Of a stretch of 64,000 nt of DNA, positions 11,367 to 23,695 are shown piece by piece. Source of the stretch: Dactylis glomerata (lineage: Eukaryota; Streptophyta; Magnoliopsida; Poales; Poaceae); contig QXEO01000553.1 of the NCBI GenBank assembly GCA_007115705.1, positions 16,352,922 to 16,416,921 of the forward strand, in the 5' to 3' direction. The position numbers and the translations under genes are program-made. Within the stretch, counting starts at the first letter, position 1; each line of letters begins with the position of its first letter. The notes beneath the pieces were generated by a model. The model was not told the origin of the DNA. It did not search any database and was given only the letters and a program-made list of their open reading frames with translations.

Positions 11367-12136
11367 CAGTGGCGGACCTTGAACAAAATCGTTGTGGGGG
11401 TGAAACTGCAAAATGACATGTAAATTTTATTCGGAACACCAACTTATATGACACCAAAAAGTTAGAAAATACAGTATATCCAGAAACTTACATAATTAGA
11501 TTGATTTGTCCACAAAATATAAAAGAACTAGATAGTTAATCAGTACAGTCTACACAAAATAGTACTTCAGTTATGTGCCTTTGATGGCATTGTTCTTCAT
11601 GAGTTTGCTGTCTAAATTCAAGCAACAAAAAAGGAGGCTGGACAGGTGTATTTCATTACCTAGTTTGAACTAACCCCACTTTTGATGCAAAATTCAGAAC
11701 CAATCTGGCAAAAAATTGCAAAATCGGAGCACTAATTACCTAAGGGAGAGGGAGAGGAGCTTGCACAGCTTTATCAGTGGCAGAGGTGAGTGCACACCTA
11801 TTTCAGTAGTGGCAAAGCGCCATGGCCAGGAGGCCAGAAACCTCGGCTAGAGGCTGCTCCAAATCGCGGCCGGTGCCGCCGACCTGCTTGAGCCCCTCGG
11901 GCAACCCGCTGCCACCCACCGTGTGTCGCCGTCCAGCCAGGGGAGTGAGGAGAGTTGGGACGGCCAAAGAGGAGAGATGATCGAAAAGAACGTACGGTCG
12001 GTCTTTGTTCTAAGTCAAGATACTAAAGGGGCCTAAATTAATTTATGGGCTGCAAAGATTAATGAGTAGTAGAGTTTTTGCCAATTTGTTGGGGGGAGCC
12101 ACGGCCCAGGTTGGGCCCTGGGAAGGTCCGCCGTTA
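11367..12136 (+). mobile_element. hAT-like non-autonomous DNA transposon
   Basis: It begins CAGTGGCGGACCTT and ends AAGGTCCGCCG(TTA), giving terminal inverted repeats with the core GGCGGACCTT. The flanks AACATATG (left) and AACAATG (right) could be a decayed 8-bp duplication, as expected for hAT elements. No transposase is seen. The 11820-11950 stretch is GC-rich but has no recognised domain. Confidence 0.5.
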
Positions 12137-12429
12137 ACAATGTCGGTAGCTAGTTCGGAAACTGCTCGATGACGCCCGAGCGTTCCCGAGCCGCCGTTCC
12201 GCCCGCGCGTGCTCTGGTATGGGCCAGCCCATTAAACGGTTACCTACTTCCAGACTCTGTTCTGTTCGTCCGTTTGTTCGTTCCAACATTCCGCGACCGG
12301 TTCAAGAGCGAGTCCTTTTTTAGCTTGCAGTTCGTTCCTTTCTAGTACGCAGTTCGCTCATTTGTTTTCAGGTGGTTTTTTGTTTCTTTTATTATTTCTT
12401 TCTTCTTCTTTTTCATTAATTTATATTTT
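12137..12429. other. GC-rich segment, possible Mutator-like terminal region
   Basis: It contains CGTTCCGCCCGCGCGTG and GGGCCAGCCCATTAAAC, followed by T-rich sequence leading into a tandem array. Such GC-rich GGGCCGGCCCA segments beside low-complexity AT arrays are common at the ends of Mutator-like elements in grasses. No terminal inverted repeat or 9-bp TSD could be fixed. Confidence 0.25.
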
Positions 12430-13680
12430 TCAAACGACTAACACTTTGTTCTTTATTGTATTTTATAATGATTTTTTCCCTCTTGTTTGAGAAATTAGTT
12501 CCACGACTTTTTCATTCTAAGATTAACAATTCTTTGTTCTATTTACTTAGAAAAGATTTGTTCTACAAAAGTTGTTCCGAGATGAATAACACTCTTATCC
12601 TTTTATTTAAAAATACTTTCTTCCATTTGTTTCAGAAAATTAGTTCTACAAAAAAAATTCTGGGATTAACAAAACTTTGTTCCTTGTTTCACTAAATAGA
12701 ATTTGTTCCTCTTGTTTTAGAAAACTAGTTCCACAAACTTTTGTTCCTAGATGAATAACAATTTGTTCCTTATTTAAAAAATATTTGTTCCACTTGTTAC
12801 AGAAAATTAGTTCCGCTTATATTATTTCTTCGATATGAAACAACACTTTATTCCTTTTATTTGGAAAAGATTTGTTCCTCTTGTTCCACAAAATTACTTC
12901 CACAATTTTTTTGTTCCCAAATGAATAACACTTTGTTCCTTTTATTTAAAAAATATTTTTCCCACTTGTTCTAGAAAATAGTTCCACATATTTTTTTCTT
13001 CCAAGATGAACAACACTTTATTCCTTTTATTTGGAAAAGATTTATTCATATTGTTCCAAAATTTTTTTGTTCCCAAATGAATAACAATTTGTTCATTTTA
13101 TTGAAACAAGATTTGTTCCACTTGTTCTAAAAAATAGTTCCACATATTGTTTCTTCCGAGATGAACAACATTTTGTTCCTTTTATTCTTTAAAAATCAGT
13201 TCCACTTTTTCCAGAAAGTAGTTCCACATATATTTAGTTTCGAGATGAACAACACTTTGTTCCTTTTATTTAGAAAATATTTGTTCCTATTGTTCAAAAA
13301 AAGTTCCACATTATTTTTGTTCCAAGATGAGTAACACTTTGTTCCTTGTATTTAAAAAAGATTTGTTCCTCTTGTACCAGATAATTAGTTTGACATATTT
13401 TTTGTCTTGAGATGAATAATCTTTGGGTATTTTTTAGAAAATGTTTTTTTTGACTTGTTCCAGAAAATTAGTAATACAAAAAATATTGTGAGGTGAATAA
13501 CACGTTATTCCATTTATTTAAGATTTAGTGTTCCAGAAAATTATTTACACAATTTTTTTTGTTTTGAGACAAACAACACTTCCTTTTATTTAGAAAAGAT
13601 TAGAATTTTTAGAAAAATTCGTTTGTACTTTTTGTCCGAGATGAACAACACTTTTTTTAACTTTTGTTTATACTTTGTAT
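12430..13680 (+). repeat. Diverged ~80-bp tandem array built on TTGTTCC
   Basis: About 15-16 units can be followed by the phrase AACACTTTGTTCCTTTTATTT, which recurs near 12441, 12525, 12590, 12670, 12757, 12841, 12928, 13014, 13083, 13167, 13250, 13332, 13417, 13498, 13574 and 13648. Units are about 65-87 bases long. Within units the sub-motif TTGTTCC / AGTTCCACA repeats every 20-25 bases. Many short open frames cross it, but none is conserved between units. It is probably a minisatellite inside a DNA transposon. Confidence 0.75.
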
Positions 13681-14049
13681 GACGCACATTTGATTTTCCA
13701 TGTGGACTAGTTGAGCAAACAAAATAAAATATTATGCAACTCGTGTAATATTTCTAGTTGACTATACAAACATTTTTGCTACTCCATATGCTAGCAGTAG
13801 TTTGAAGCAGCGCTGGATCCATCGAGCTAGCTAGGAGCAGTAGGACCGTTCAAAAAATCTAGGGAGCAGTAGGCGGCTAGGCGCCTGTCGAGCTGGCTTA
13901 GGAGCAGCGCTTGGATGGGCATCTGGCGCCAGCGCAGCAGGCACGTTCGCGTCCATTGAAGTGGGGCAGCCGGGATGATGTTGAGTCGAAACTTGATAGA
14001 GTTTTGCACCTGTTTATATACCAGCCGGTGACACAACAGTCACAACTGA
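13681..14049. other. No gene seen
   Basis: Unique-looking sequence between the tandem array and a MITE. Short overlapping open frames on both strands around 13830-14040 have no recognisable motif. Confidence 0.3.
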
Positions 14050-14307
14050 GGTCCCGCTTGGATTGTAGTTTAAATATCCTGTCGTGTGATATTTACCGAC
14101 ATGTTTCGTTGTGCCCTGAAATTCCACCCGGATTTTCCAGACCTCAAGTGGTCCGTGATTATTAACCCGTTTTCCATGCATTAAAAGGCTGGGAAAGAAA
14201 TACGGCCCGACGGAAAAAATGATGAACCAAGCGTTAATTCCGGAAATAGTTACGACCCGCATTTATTACAGCCGCTAGTGCTAATATATGCTGAACCAAG
14301 CGGGCCC
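14050..14307. mobile_element. PIF/Harbinger-type MITE
   Basis: The 12-base termini GGTCCCGCTTGG (14050-14061) and CCAAGCGGGCCC (14296-14307) are inverted repeats with one mismatch, flanked by TGA on both sides (14047-14049 and 14308-14310). The 258-bp length, the 3-bp duplication and the GGGCCCGYTTGG-like terminus fit a Tourist/Harbinger miniature element. It has no coding capacity. Confidence 0.6.
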
Positions 14308-14310
14308 TGA

Positions 14311-14740
14311 ATTGTTCAAAGCATGGAAGTGCGCGGAAAAGACAACACACGCGAGAAACTTTCTGCGGGAGTTAGCGGTGTCCACGCGAAAAAAATATCA
14401 CAAACAAAAGCAGAGCGACGAAAGGAATCATAGAAACAATCCCTAGATGGGCCGCGAATCAATGATCCCATGTGGGCGTCACAGAAACAAACGGACGCCC
14501 GGGCGCCAGGGAGGAGGATCCGCTAATTCTCCCGTGAAGCAATGACCAACCTGCAGATGGTTGCTTCTCCATGCTAAATCAGGAGCAACACCCTTGGATT
14601 TTGTAAGGTGAGCATCCCTTATGACCTGTGCATTTTCGGTGTGTTCTCTGCTTGTATTTACACTTTTCATCACTAAGAAGTAAGAATGAGAAAAAGATAT
14701 ATGGACACCATTTTCATTGAGTGTGTTTAAATTACACATC
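14311..14740. other. No gene seen
   Basis: Intergenic sequence with no conserved reading frame, repeat or RNA gene that I can recognise. A short minus-strand open frame at 14479-14751 has no known motif and runs into the neighbouring MITE. Confidence 0.3.
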
Positions 14741-14885
14741 CTCCATTCCAACTTATAAGAAGTTCTTGCATTTTTCTGAATTGCACGTACGTATACACAT
14801 TTTACTTTGTGTGTTCACTTATTTCAGTCAGTATGCCGTCCATATTGAAATATCCAAAACATCTTATAATTTGAACGGATGAGAG
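14741..14885. mobile_element. Stowaway-like (Tc1/Mariner) MITE, degenerate
   Basis: The left end CTCCATTCCAACTTATAAG and the inverted right end CTCTCATCCGTTCAAATTAT share the CTC..CCGTTC.AA.TTATAAG pattern of Stowaway MITEs. TA follows on the right, but the left flank is TC, so the TA duplication has decayed. It is about 145 bp and non-coding. Confidence 0.5.
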
Positions 14886-15082
14886 TATTAAACATATAAA
14901 ATTAAAGAATTCATGTTTTGGCCTTGGAACTTCTACTGAAGTCTATATTAAAAACAGTATAACCGGACTACCTATAGGCCTCTTAGGAAGTATTAAACAT
15001 ATAAAATTAAATAATTCATGTTTTGGCCTCGAAACTTTTCCTGAAGTCTATATTAAAAAATTGGAGTACCTATAGGCCTCCT
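14886..15082 (+). repeat. Two-copy tandem duplication, period 105 bp
   Basis: TATTAAACATATAAAATTAA begins at 14886 and again at 14991. The rest of each unit (TTCATGTTTTGGCCT, CTGAAGTCTATATTAAAAA, ACCTATAGGCCTC) is also shared with a few differences. It is non-coding. Confidence 0.85.
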
Positions 15083-18000
15083 CAGCGAATAGACATTCTA
15101 CTGATTTATCCATTAAAGGCACTATAAACCATTTGATCTCCCGGCCGTCCCACCGCACGCGGGCGTTAGTGCGCAATAATAGGGCGCGTCTGCGCAGTTC
15201 CGCTCATGGGCCGGCTCACTAAAGCATGCTCCCTAGTTTTTTTATGTTTCTCTTTTCTAAAATCTGAACACTTTCGAATTCTGAATTTCTTTCAAATTCG
15301 AATTTTCAACAAATTTCCAATCTAAACAAATTTCGAAATTTGACCAAATTTCGATTTTTAAACAAAACTAGCCACGTGGCCCTTGCAAATATGAGGGCAT
15401 CATTTTTAATATGGTGAAAATAACCAAGGCCTAAATTTATAATATCTTGAATGTAATACTATTTTATAGACATCGATGATATAATGCTAAATAAATTATC
15501 ATGTTTAATCATCTTTAACTTTATGGTCTAATGATTATAATGTCAATTTCGAACAAACCATACATACCAGCCGTACATATCATGGGTATGTGATACAAAA
15601 TAAGTACATATAATGGAATTTGTAAACTAACTACAAGATCCGAGTTTATTATGTGGTGTTAGATGTGAGGTTGACATTAGGTTTTTGGCTTGTTGTAGTA
15701 TATGGCAAGTACAACATGTATACATGAAATGAGCTTATTTTGGGTAATCCGTGCATTTTGCGGCTAGAGTTTTTTTGTTTGTTACTTATTTTCTCTTTGA
15801 TAATTAGTATCCTTTTAGGTTCACATTAAAAATAAAATAAATGTTAATAAATTTCACCATGCTAATTATTTTTATCAGTTTGTTACCATGTAATTTTTCC
15901 AAAATAAAATTGTAGAGGAAGACCCTACAATATATAATAGGAAAAACAATCAACCCAAGAGGGTTTGATTTCTTATATGGAGTTGTACATTAGCTTGTTA
16001 GTTTCTCCTAGCCAACATGTAAACTTTTTAGTATTTGTTATTCATCTATATTATTGATACTGCATTTGATAAATAAAAATTTAGTAGGTCTGGCCAATAT
16101 GAAAATGTTGAGAAAAACCTTTTGAATAAAGACACATATTCGCGCACAATATCATTTATATTTATTTGCGTGAGATGTTTGCTTGCACATATAGCAAGTT
16201 AGCATATATCACACTTTTTATTGCCCATGTCATATGTGCCATATACTCGATCCTTACTACATACAATTTTTTTCCTAATTATCCACCTATCGATTGCTTT
16301 CATCCAACATGAACTATGGAAGTCAAGTAGCAACCTGATTACAACTCAAAGATCACACAAGTGCTCACAACAATCAACCAGCGGAATAAAAGTATAGAGC
16401 GCTTATGCATTATAAAAGTATAAAGGAACACACTAATCGCCTACCTGGATTTTGTATATTTTGACTTTCTTTACCACCTTTGCATTGGTCGAGCTGTATT
16501 TGTTCTTTTATACTTAGGGAAATCTCACCTCTCCAAATTCTTTCAAATGTACCCGCCTTACTTTAGGTTCATGGTGTCAATTACACATGCAAATAACTTA
16601 ATTAACTACTTATGCATATTTTTTGGTCCCTTAGTGGTGTCTCTACAAATGCTTGCATGTGTATTCATTTTAGGATAATTGCATTTAATCGTTTGGTGTA
16701 CCATCTAAAAATTGGACAAATCACAGTTTATTGTGAGCCTTCCCAAGCTTGTATTCTAAGCAGAAAAATTACTAAAAATACATATATTTATGTATCTTAT
16801 ATTATTATGTACCATCATATTTGACATTTTACAAAAAGAAAGAAAATGTACTTCCTAAGCTAGAATTTTTAATGTACATAGTGACTTAATTCGTGACATA
16901 ATCGCACCATTTTCCATATAAATAGGCTATTAGGTTTAGCGTGTTGGCAGACTTTGCCACGGCATTTGAGAAAAAAGCAGGGGAGAAGATATGTCTTTGG
17001 ATAATACATTGGTTTAATCAGCCCATCACTAATTAGAAGTTTGAGTATAATTAATTACTGTATGCCTCGTGTACCGCTTCTTTGGTTTTATGGAGTCCTA
17101 TAGGCATACGTTTGACTCTCTTTCAGATGAGTTGGTAGCTTCCCGGTCTGCATGTTTTATCTCTTTATGAGACAAGCTAAGCTAGCTCTTTTTTCTTCTT
17201 TAAATATACACATCAAGCTTAGCTAGTGTCCTAGCATGACATGATTTGTTTAATTTCTTTTGTTAGCACGTACATATTTGTCATGTGTAAACTTCTTCCG
17301 TATCTACTTTTTACGTAACTCTTAAATCTATTAAATCTTAACCATTAGAAATAAAATCAATGGTCTATTTATTTCTAGCCTATGTGTATTAACGTGGTGT
17401 CTCTATTTTAGTCCCCATATTATGCTTTTAGTATATAATAGATTTGAATTTGAATAAATTTTGAATTTTGAATAAATTTCAGATTAGAACAAATATCAAT
17501 TTTGAACAAAATTTCGAACCAAATTTGAGTTTGAATAAATTTCGAATTGAAACATTTATAGAAAATTTGAAAAATTTCAGATTTTAAAATTGTTCAAATT
17601 CGAAAAAATGTTCAAATCCAAAAATTGTTCAAATTTTGAAAAATGTTCAAACCTGAAAAAATGTAGATTTGAAATCCAAAAATTATTCAAACTTAAAAAT
17701 TTATATTTTGAAATGGTTTAAATTCGGAAATTGTTCAAATCCAAAAATTGTTCGAATTCCAAAAAATATTCAAAACCAAAAATTGTTCAAACCTAAAAAA
17801 AATTAAATTCCAAAAAACTCAGAAAAAATGAACCGATAAACCAAAAAAACTAGTTAAAAATCTCGAAACTCAAACTAGAAAAAAACTTCCAAAAACCAAA
17901 AACAAGGTAGTGACATATTAATGGGTCATGGCCCAAGTCGCTCCGCCCGCGGGTGCGACACATTCCAGCGTGCCTGCGGGCGATAAATAGGATGTGACAC

Positions 18001-18171
18001 CGCACGCCCCATGGCATTTCACTTGCGACACGCGTATCATGACCCGCTAAACATTGGTGGGCTGTGGAGACTGAGTTAGACGTTTTCTAGTGAATCAGCC
18101 CTCTATTCAATTAATTTTATTGTGGCCCTTTCATTAACCTCGCGTGCGTTCAGAAAGGTAGGCTAGAACTA
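15083..18171. other. AT-rich region without genes; possible Mutator-like element remains
   Basis: GC-rich stretches at 15140-15230 (CCGCACGCGGGCG, GGGCCGGCTCA) and 17935-18030 (CGCCCGCGGGTGCGAC) bracket AT-rich sequence. At 15270-15365 and 17430-17860 there is low-complexity sequence made of AAATTTCGAATT and GTTCAAATTC variants. This arrangement resembles Mutator-like non-autonomous elements of grasses, but I could not define terminal repeats. No protein-coding or RNA gene is visible. Confidence 0.3.
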
Positions 18172-19798
18172 TCTAAATTAATAATAGGCTTGAGGTCATG
18201 ATGTTTTAAAAACCGTGGTACGTCAAAAAACCAGATGATATTTCTTTGTACGTCAAAAAAGCCCCCCGATCGAATCTGACCCCGATAAAAAACCAAAAAC
18301 TTGGCACCAGATCATACCTAACGAACATCGAACTTATCCGTCCAAAAAAAGAAAAACCACCGATCGCTGAGCCGCTTCGTCCATCAAATAAACCGGTAAT
18401 TTTTACGGTATCACCCTCCTACCAAATTACATACTACACAGGATGCCATCGTACCGGTTCGCCTATGTTTCTTATTTTCCTTTCTCCAATCTCCATCGCT
18501 CCATCCCCTCCCGCGATAGCGACAAAACGTGACCGCAACGACGCCGGAAAATTCAACGGAAGTGGTCATGGCGATAGCTGCTGCGAGGTGGAAATTTGCA
18601 TGCTGGTACGCGGGCTCCATGGGAGCAGAGGTGAAGCTGCCGCAATCCTCCAGATCCTCCGACCGCCCTGTCGTTCCTGCAGTGCCGCCCCCTTCTCTCT
18701 CTGTGGCCGGCCTTGGTTTCTTCCCCTAGGTCCGTGTTTAATCTCTTGCCAACGCATCTCCTCCCATTGTTGTTCGATCCTCTGTTTTACGAGGGCCGCA
18801 ACCTCGTCGGATGAAACGACTTGAGATGCGGCGGGATCTGGAGGCTGTAAAAGAGGCGTCGAGCCCGCCTGGACTGCAGGCGGCAGATGCGTGAGCTGGT
18901 GCCGACTGCCGTGCATAGTGGACCTGACTCCAGTCTGCATCGTCCAGTCGTGGTGCTTCCATCCGTTCCCAAGGGGGTCACTGCTGCTGGATTGTAGCTC
19001 GTCGACTCAGCTCCATCATGCTATACACAGGCTCAGCTCGAGAGGTCGTTGATTGCACTTTGGGTCTTCGGTCTCCAAGCTCAAGTCCCTGTGACATGGG
19101 ATTTACCTCTGCTAGATGCATCCGCTGGATTGAATCCTTGAAGAATCTCCAAGTCACGAGTTGTTGACTAATGTGCTTCAGCTTGCACAAAATAATAATC
19201 TATACCTATCTTTACTACAGTACAACTTTATTTCCGATTTTAGGCAACACCCGGCCTCGCGTGCCCTCCTGCAGGGGATCAACTTCTGAATTTTATCACC
19301 TTCAGTTTTCATCGGTAAGTGTTATGTCTGTTGGTCACAACAAATATATAATTTATTGCTAGATCAAATAAGTTCAATAATTGGCTGTGGAAAATTGGGC
19401 AGGCATACATGGATCCTAAGATTGATCCATTAGTGGAAGTTACATTGCTGTGTGTTTCTTTATAGTTGTGTTTTATCACATAGAGGAGATTTTTTTATTT
19501 AGTCTGGAAAAAAGTGAGAGAAAGATAGCATCACATATGAAATACCAAAAAGCTTGCTATGTGTATCCACAAAACAAAATGATTATTTTATCAATACATT
19601 TCCTAGCTGTGCTAGAGTAGAGCAAAAAAATTTGAAGAACTTTCGGTAAAAATGAATCTTTTCATCAATGTTGCATCTATATATCTTTATGTTTTTCTGC
19701 ACCAATTTCGAAGTCATGGGCCATGGGAACAACCACGGAGAATTATGAGAGTTTGGCGAAAACACTTGCGCGTAGCAACGAGTTACATTTTATACTAG
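18172..19798 (+). mobile_element. Helitron-like element, plus orientation (3' end uncertain)
   Basis: The 5' end A|TCTAAATTAATAATAGGC is homologous to the 5' end of the minus-strand Helitron at 23466. Both share ..TAATA.GGCT.GAGG...TGATG and then AAAACCGTGGTA.GT.AAAAAACC. A degenerate 3' end (GTAGCAACGAG...CTAG at 19795-19798) is the nearest candidate terminus, but G follows instead of T. A second possible 5' start, A|TCTATACCTATCTTTAC, lies at 19199. The GC-rich 18500-19140 part carries overlapping open frames on both strands with no recognised domain. Captured gene pieces are possible. Confidence 0.45.
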
Positions 19799-20726
19799 GG
19801 TGACTACATAACAGTAACATCGTTTATTGACTACGAAACACAACGACGGTGAAGAAACAAATTGTTCATTATACAAGAATGAACACTCTTTAAAAGACTA
19901 AAACATAGATTTTTTAAGAGAGTGCATCAAATTGACATATAGAAGATAAATTTGACCCTTACGATTCGACTTCGTCGACACTCATGCTTGATGTGTTGGA
20001 GGACAAAATGGAGAAAAGACAAACTAAGGCCAGGGTAGCAACGCAAAAGCAGTCAATTTAAATTTTGTTAAAGTGTGTTTCCTTTTGAAGATCACATTTG
20101 TAGAGACGTGATGATGCTTCATCACTGGAACAGAAAATCTTCAGGTTTTACACAATCAAAAAAAATTCATTCTTCTTTCTATGCATCTTTTGTCGATGGA
20201 AGAAAATAGATATTCTTGATGTTTTGAAAGAAAGCACCGAAAGACCCAAACGGTGTTTGCTTAGGCATATTAAAAATAGGTGAGAAAAAAGTAGCAAGTT
20301 CTTATGCAGCATATGCCAGGATGGATATGGGTCTGCTATACCAAAATATAAGAAACAGGCACCATGATTTGATGTAATTAGTAAAAATATTTTGCTAAAA
20401 GCTTAAGACACCATCACTTCCTTTCATGATGATGGGATTCGGTAGGCTTATGGTTTCTTACAATGATATCTGTATTGAGTATAAGTTTGTTAAAGATACG
20501 TGGATAGTATATATAGTCAAACATTTTTTATAACACACAATTCTAATCACATTTAATGTTTAAAGCTTCAGGCTTTTACTATATTGTATAGTACAGCTGC
20601 ACGGGTCAACCAGACCATATTTTATATTCATTTCTTTAATTTGTCCACCTTTCACAAGAATTATAACTATAAAGATCGGTGACATATGCGAAGAAAGGGA
20701 CAAATCTATATCTATATCTATACCTA
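19799..20726. other. No gene seen
   Basis: AT-rich sequence between two Helitron-like segments. A minus-strand open frame at 20560-20994 crosses the Helitron boundary and is not credible as a gene. It ends in TATCTATATCTATACC microsatellite-like sequence. Confidence 0.3.
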
Positions 20727-23466
20727 CTAGTTGAATGCCCGTGCGTTGCAATGGGCTAACTATAATTGTTGATGTACTTAACAATGTGTCAAAGCGTGCG
20801 CCAATGTGACAGGTCGAGCTTGAAATAAATGCCAAAGCAATGTCGGTGCCTCCTCTCACCATCCAAACACGCAATCTCGCCCGATAAACACCGATCAGAA
20901 AAGAACCAACCTGAATATTTGCAAGTAGTAGCGAGGCATCGGGGTTCCTACATGTCCTATCCCGCAGCGGCGGATGGAGAAGGAAGGAAGTCACTCCCTT
21001 AGCACCATTGACGTTGTCTCGATGAACATTGATCGCCTCCTATGTTGTGAGAGCAAGGAAGGGGTAACCACTCTCTTCTTTTACATATAAGAGAGGAATA
21101 CCCAATTCATCTTCTCCCAGATAGATGAACTTTTGCTGCCATTCCTACCAAAGGTGGTTCAAAACATTGAAAAATTGTTCCGGAACACAGTTATTTTTGG
21201 ATGTTTGCCAAAACACATCACCTGATTGTATCTTAGATTTGGATCATTTTGTTAGAAATACATTTTTTTATCACAATGTTTTAGGAAACACATTTCCATG
21301 CATTATGAGGCATATCTCTTCACCAGTTAATGTAATATAGGAAATGTCAATAATTCAATTTTGTAATCTAGGAACAATGGACAAATAGTTTGGATTGAAC
21401 GATACAAATTACTTAAATATATATACATATGAATATATGTTGGTAAGAAATCTATTGCATTATGTGAAGTAACAATCACTTTTTCACTTTTTGTGGTATA
21501 CTTACTGGTCCACAGAATTAAATTAAACTACTTGCCCGTATCTAGCTGAAAGCCTGTGCGTTGCCACAGACCTATAGATATACATTTTCTTATTTCATCA
21601 ATGCATTTATATTTCACTGCACGTCTCTTTTTTAACCTCCCAAGAAGAGAACATGTTGTCATCATCCTCTACCCTGCTCAAATGTCGCATTTCCCCCTCA
21701 AAACAGAACAATAAAATAAATATACATAAATAATTAACTACTCAATACATTTAACAAAGAAGGTCACATGATGCATGTTATTCCACTTTGAGTCAAGGCT
21801 GTTCTAAAGCATACCTCACTCAGCCGTCGCATATCTCTCTTAAAACATATCAGTAAAAGAAATATATATGAGTAATTAAAATTCAATACATTTTATTTTT
21901 GAAATCTTAAACAAGGTCACATGATGCATGGAATTCCATTTTGATTCAAGCAGCTACCAAAAAATATACATGACACAAAACATTTCTGGCCATAGTAGTA
22001 GTTTGCTCACATGTTCCCAGTTAGGCATTTAGAGATGCATTCTAGATTGATGGAATATTGAAATGCATGCGCTTAGCAGTATGAAAATAACTCAATTCTC
22101 AAATCTGAACTTTAAGATTTTAGGTACTTGCAAATATCTGCCAATATGAAGGCATCAACACAGGTATATCATGGCCGATTCTCTACATCTTCAGGGAACA
22201 CTGGCATAAGAGCACACTCAGGCATTGGCTAGGGAGAATTCAGTTTAACAAACAAATACACACATTTTTGTTTTGAGTGATCTAGAGCTTTAGGACAGCA
22301 AATCTGGGTGAGCAGTTTTTCAGAATAATATACACCAAGAGTGTATAAAGATTCAATGCAATCTTATTAATGTGTAATATTTTAGGGCCAAACATCCATT
22401 CTAATTTAGACAGGGCTACTAATTCAGCTATTGCAGTCATGTAGTTGAATTGCTATGCATAAACTCTTGGTCCTAACTCCTCCCAATCTAGTTCTTCTAT
22501 TATCGTTCATAGCCAACACAAGACTACACTGGCCTAGACAGCATAGCTCGATTCCTTGAGGCTAGTGTGGTTCCTGATATGGGCAGCTCCATGTTCCTGC
22601 ACTTAACCATGTTACCCGCAGATCCCAAAATCCTTTGGCCTAGACTGCATACTGTTTATCCCCTACTTGTCGATTTTGATGTACTCGGTAAGTTTGGTGT
22701 TGCCGTTGTGGCAATCCTGGAGTTGTATCTTTAGCTGGAATCTGCATATACCGAACGATGACCAGCCACCAGTTCGGCTCCTCATGTGCAGCCTATGAAC
22801 TGAGGGATGCGGTGAGATAAAGGAGCCAACGGGATGAGCTTCGGCTTTGGAGGCTGGGGCGATCTGATGGTCGTCCACTCGTCCATCTCCTGCGAGGTGG
22901 TTACCTCTGCATCGACCAGTAGAGCGGAGGACATCGTGCTCGGAGGCGGACGCAGGGCAACAGGGCAGGGCGGAGATCTCCCCGCCTACCGGCGGGACAG
23001 CTACGCAGCAGTGGTGATGCAGGGGTTGCGCAAGACGGCTGCGACCCTGCACACCTTCCTGGAGCTACTGCTGTCCGCCAGGATCCAGCCGAGGCCTTGC
23101 AGCAAGCGGTCTCGACCCGGCTGCGACCTGGCTTCCACCGTTGCTATGTGCCTCCGCCGACGCCGTCCTCCCCTATTCCTCCTCGTGTGTGGCGGCCGCC
23201 GGCTTCCTCTGGCGAGGATCCCTGAGCCCACCACCTCCCTGGACTCCGGCGTTGCCGCCTCGCCGGCCCTGCCCTTGCTGCCTGTAGTCCGGGGCCCGAT
23301 GCCTCCTGGCGTGGTAGCGCCCTATGCTATGAAAGCGGGCATCGACACGGTTTTTATGTTCGGGGACGGATGTCCGGGTTTATTTGACGTACGAAACTTT
23401 TGGTTTTTTACATACCACGGTTTTCTGACCATCACATCCTCTAGCCATATTAGTAGTAGGTAGAGA
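20727..23466 (-). mobile_element. Non-autonomous Helitron, minus orientation, 2.7 kb
   Basis: On the minus strand it starts A|TCTCTACCTACTACTAAT at 23466. It ends with a hairpin (GCCC..GGGC around TTGCAACGCAC), then ATTCAA and CTAG at 20727, with T outside. The A...T flanks and TC/CTAG ends are the canonical Helitron structure. No Rep/helicase motif is seen, so it is non-autonomous. The GC-rich 22660-23430 part has long open frames on both strands without recognised domains and may be captured gene sequence. A second, older-looking 3' terminus lies inside at 21542. Confidence 0.75.
21542..21571 (-). mobile_element. Internal second Helitron 3' terminus
   Basis: On the minus strand the hairpin CTGTG-gcaacg-CACAG is followed by GCTTTCAG and CTAG. 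It is homologous to the outer terminus at 20727, with the stem bases changed but still complementary. The following base is A, not T. It may mark a nested insertion or read-through from an older end. Confidence 0.5.
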
Positions 23467-23520
23467 TAATAAAATACGCAAGGGTTCCATGATTTGGTTC
23501 TTCCGTCACCAGCGAGACGT

Positions 23521-23695
23521 TTCTGTATCCCCACAATCCACCCGTACCAATCTCCAACTAGAACGCGGTAATCACGAGATAAAAGAAAACCAAACGCGCT
23601 CGGGATGTTCCTGTATCCCCACGATCCGGTAACGTACCCAAACCAATCTCCAACTAGAACACGGTAATCATGAGATAAAAGGAAACCAAACACAC
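23521..23695 (+). repeat. Tandem duplication, ~87-bp period
   Basis: TTC(C)TGTATCCCCAC, CCAATCTCCAACTAGAAC, CGGTAATCA.GAGATAAAA and AAACCAAAC occur in the same order in 23521-23599 and 23608-23695. A further short piece, CCCCCACGATACGGTA, follows near 23707. It is non-coding. Confidence 0.8.

Noticed and set aside
18566..18940. Minus-strand 124-codon frame with a coiled-coil-like KQRIEQQWEEMRWQE segment
   Set aside because: No family recognised, overlapping frames on the other strand, and located in a Helitron-like segment. Not supported as a gene.
22834..23463. 209-codon plus-strand frame and overlapping minus-strand frames
   Set aside because: High GC gives long frames on both strands. 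No recognisable domain, and it lies inside a Helitron. At most a captured fragment.
18172..23466. A single 5.3-kb TIR transposon (Mutator-like or Pack-MULE)
   Set aside because: No target-site duplication flanks the pair, and the minus-strand half has its own canonical Helitron A|TC ... CTAG|T ends.
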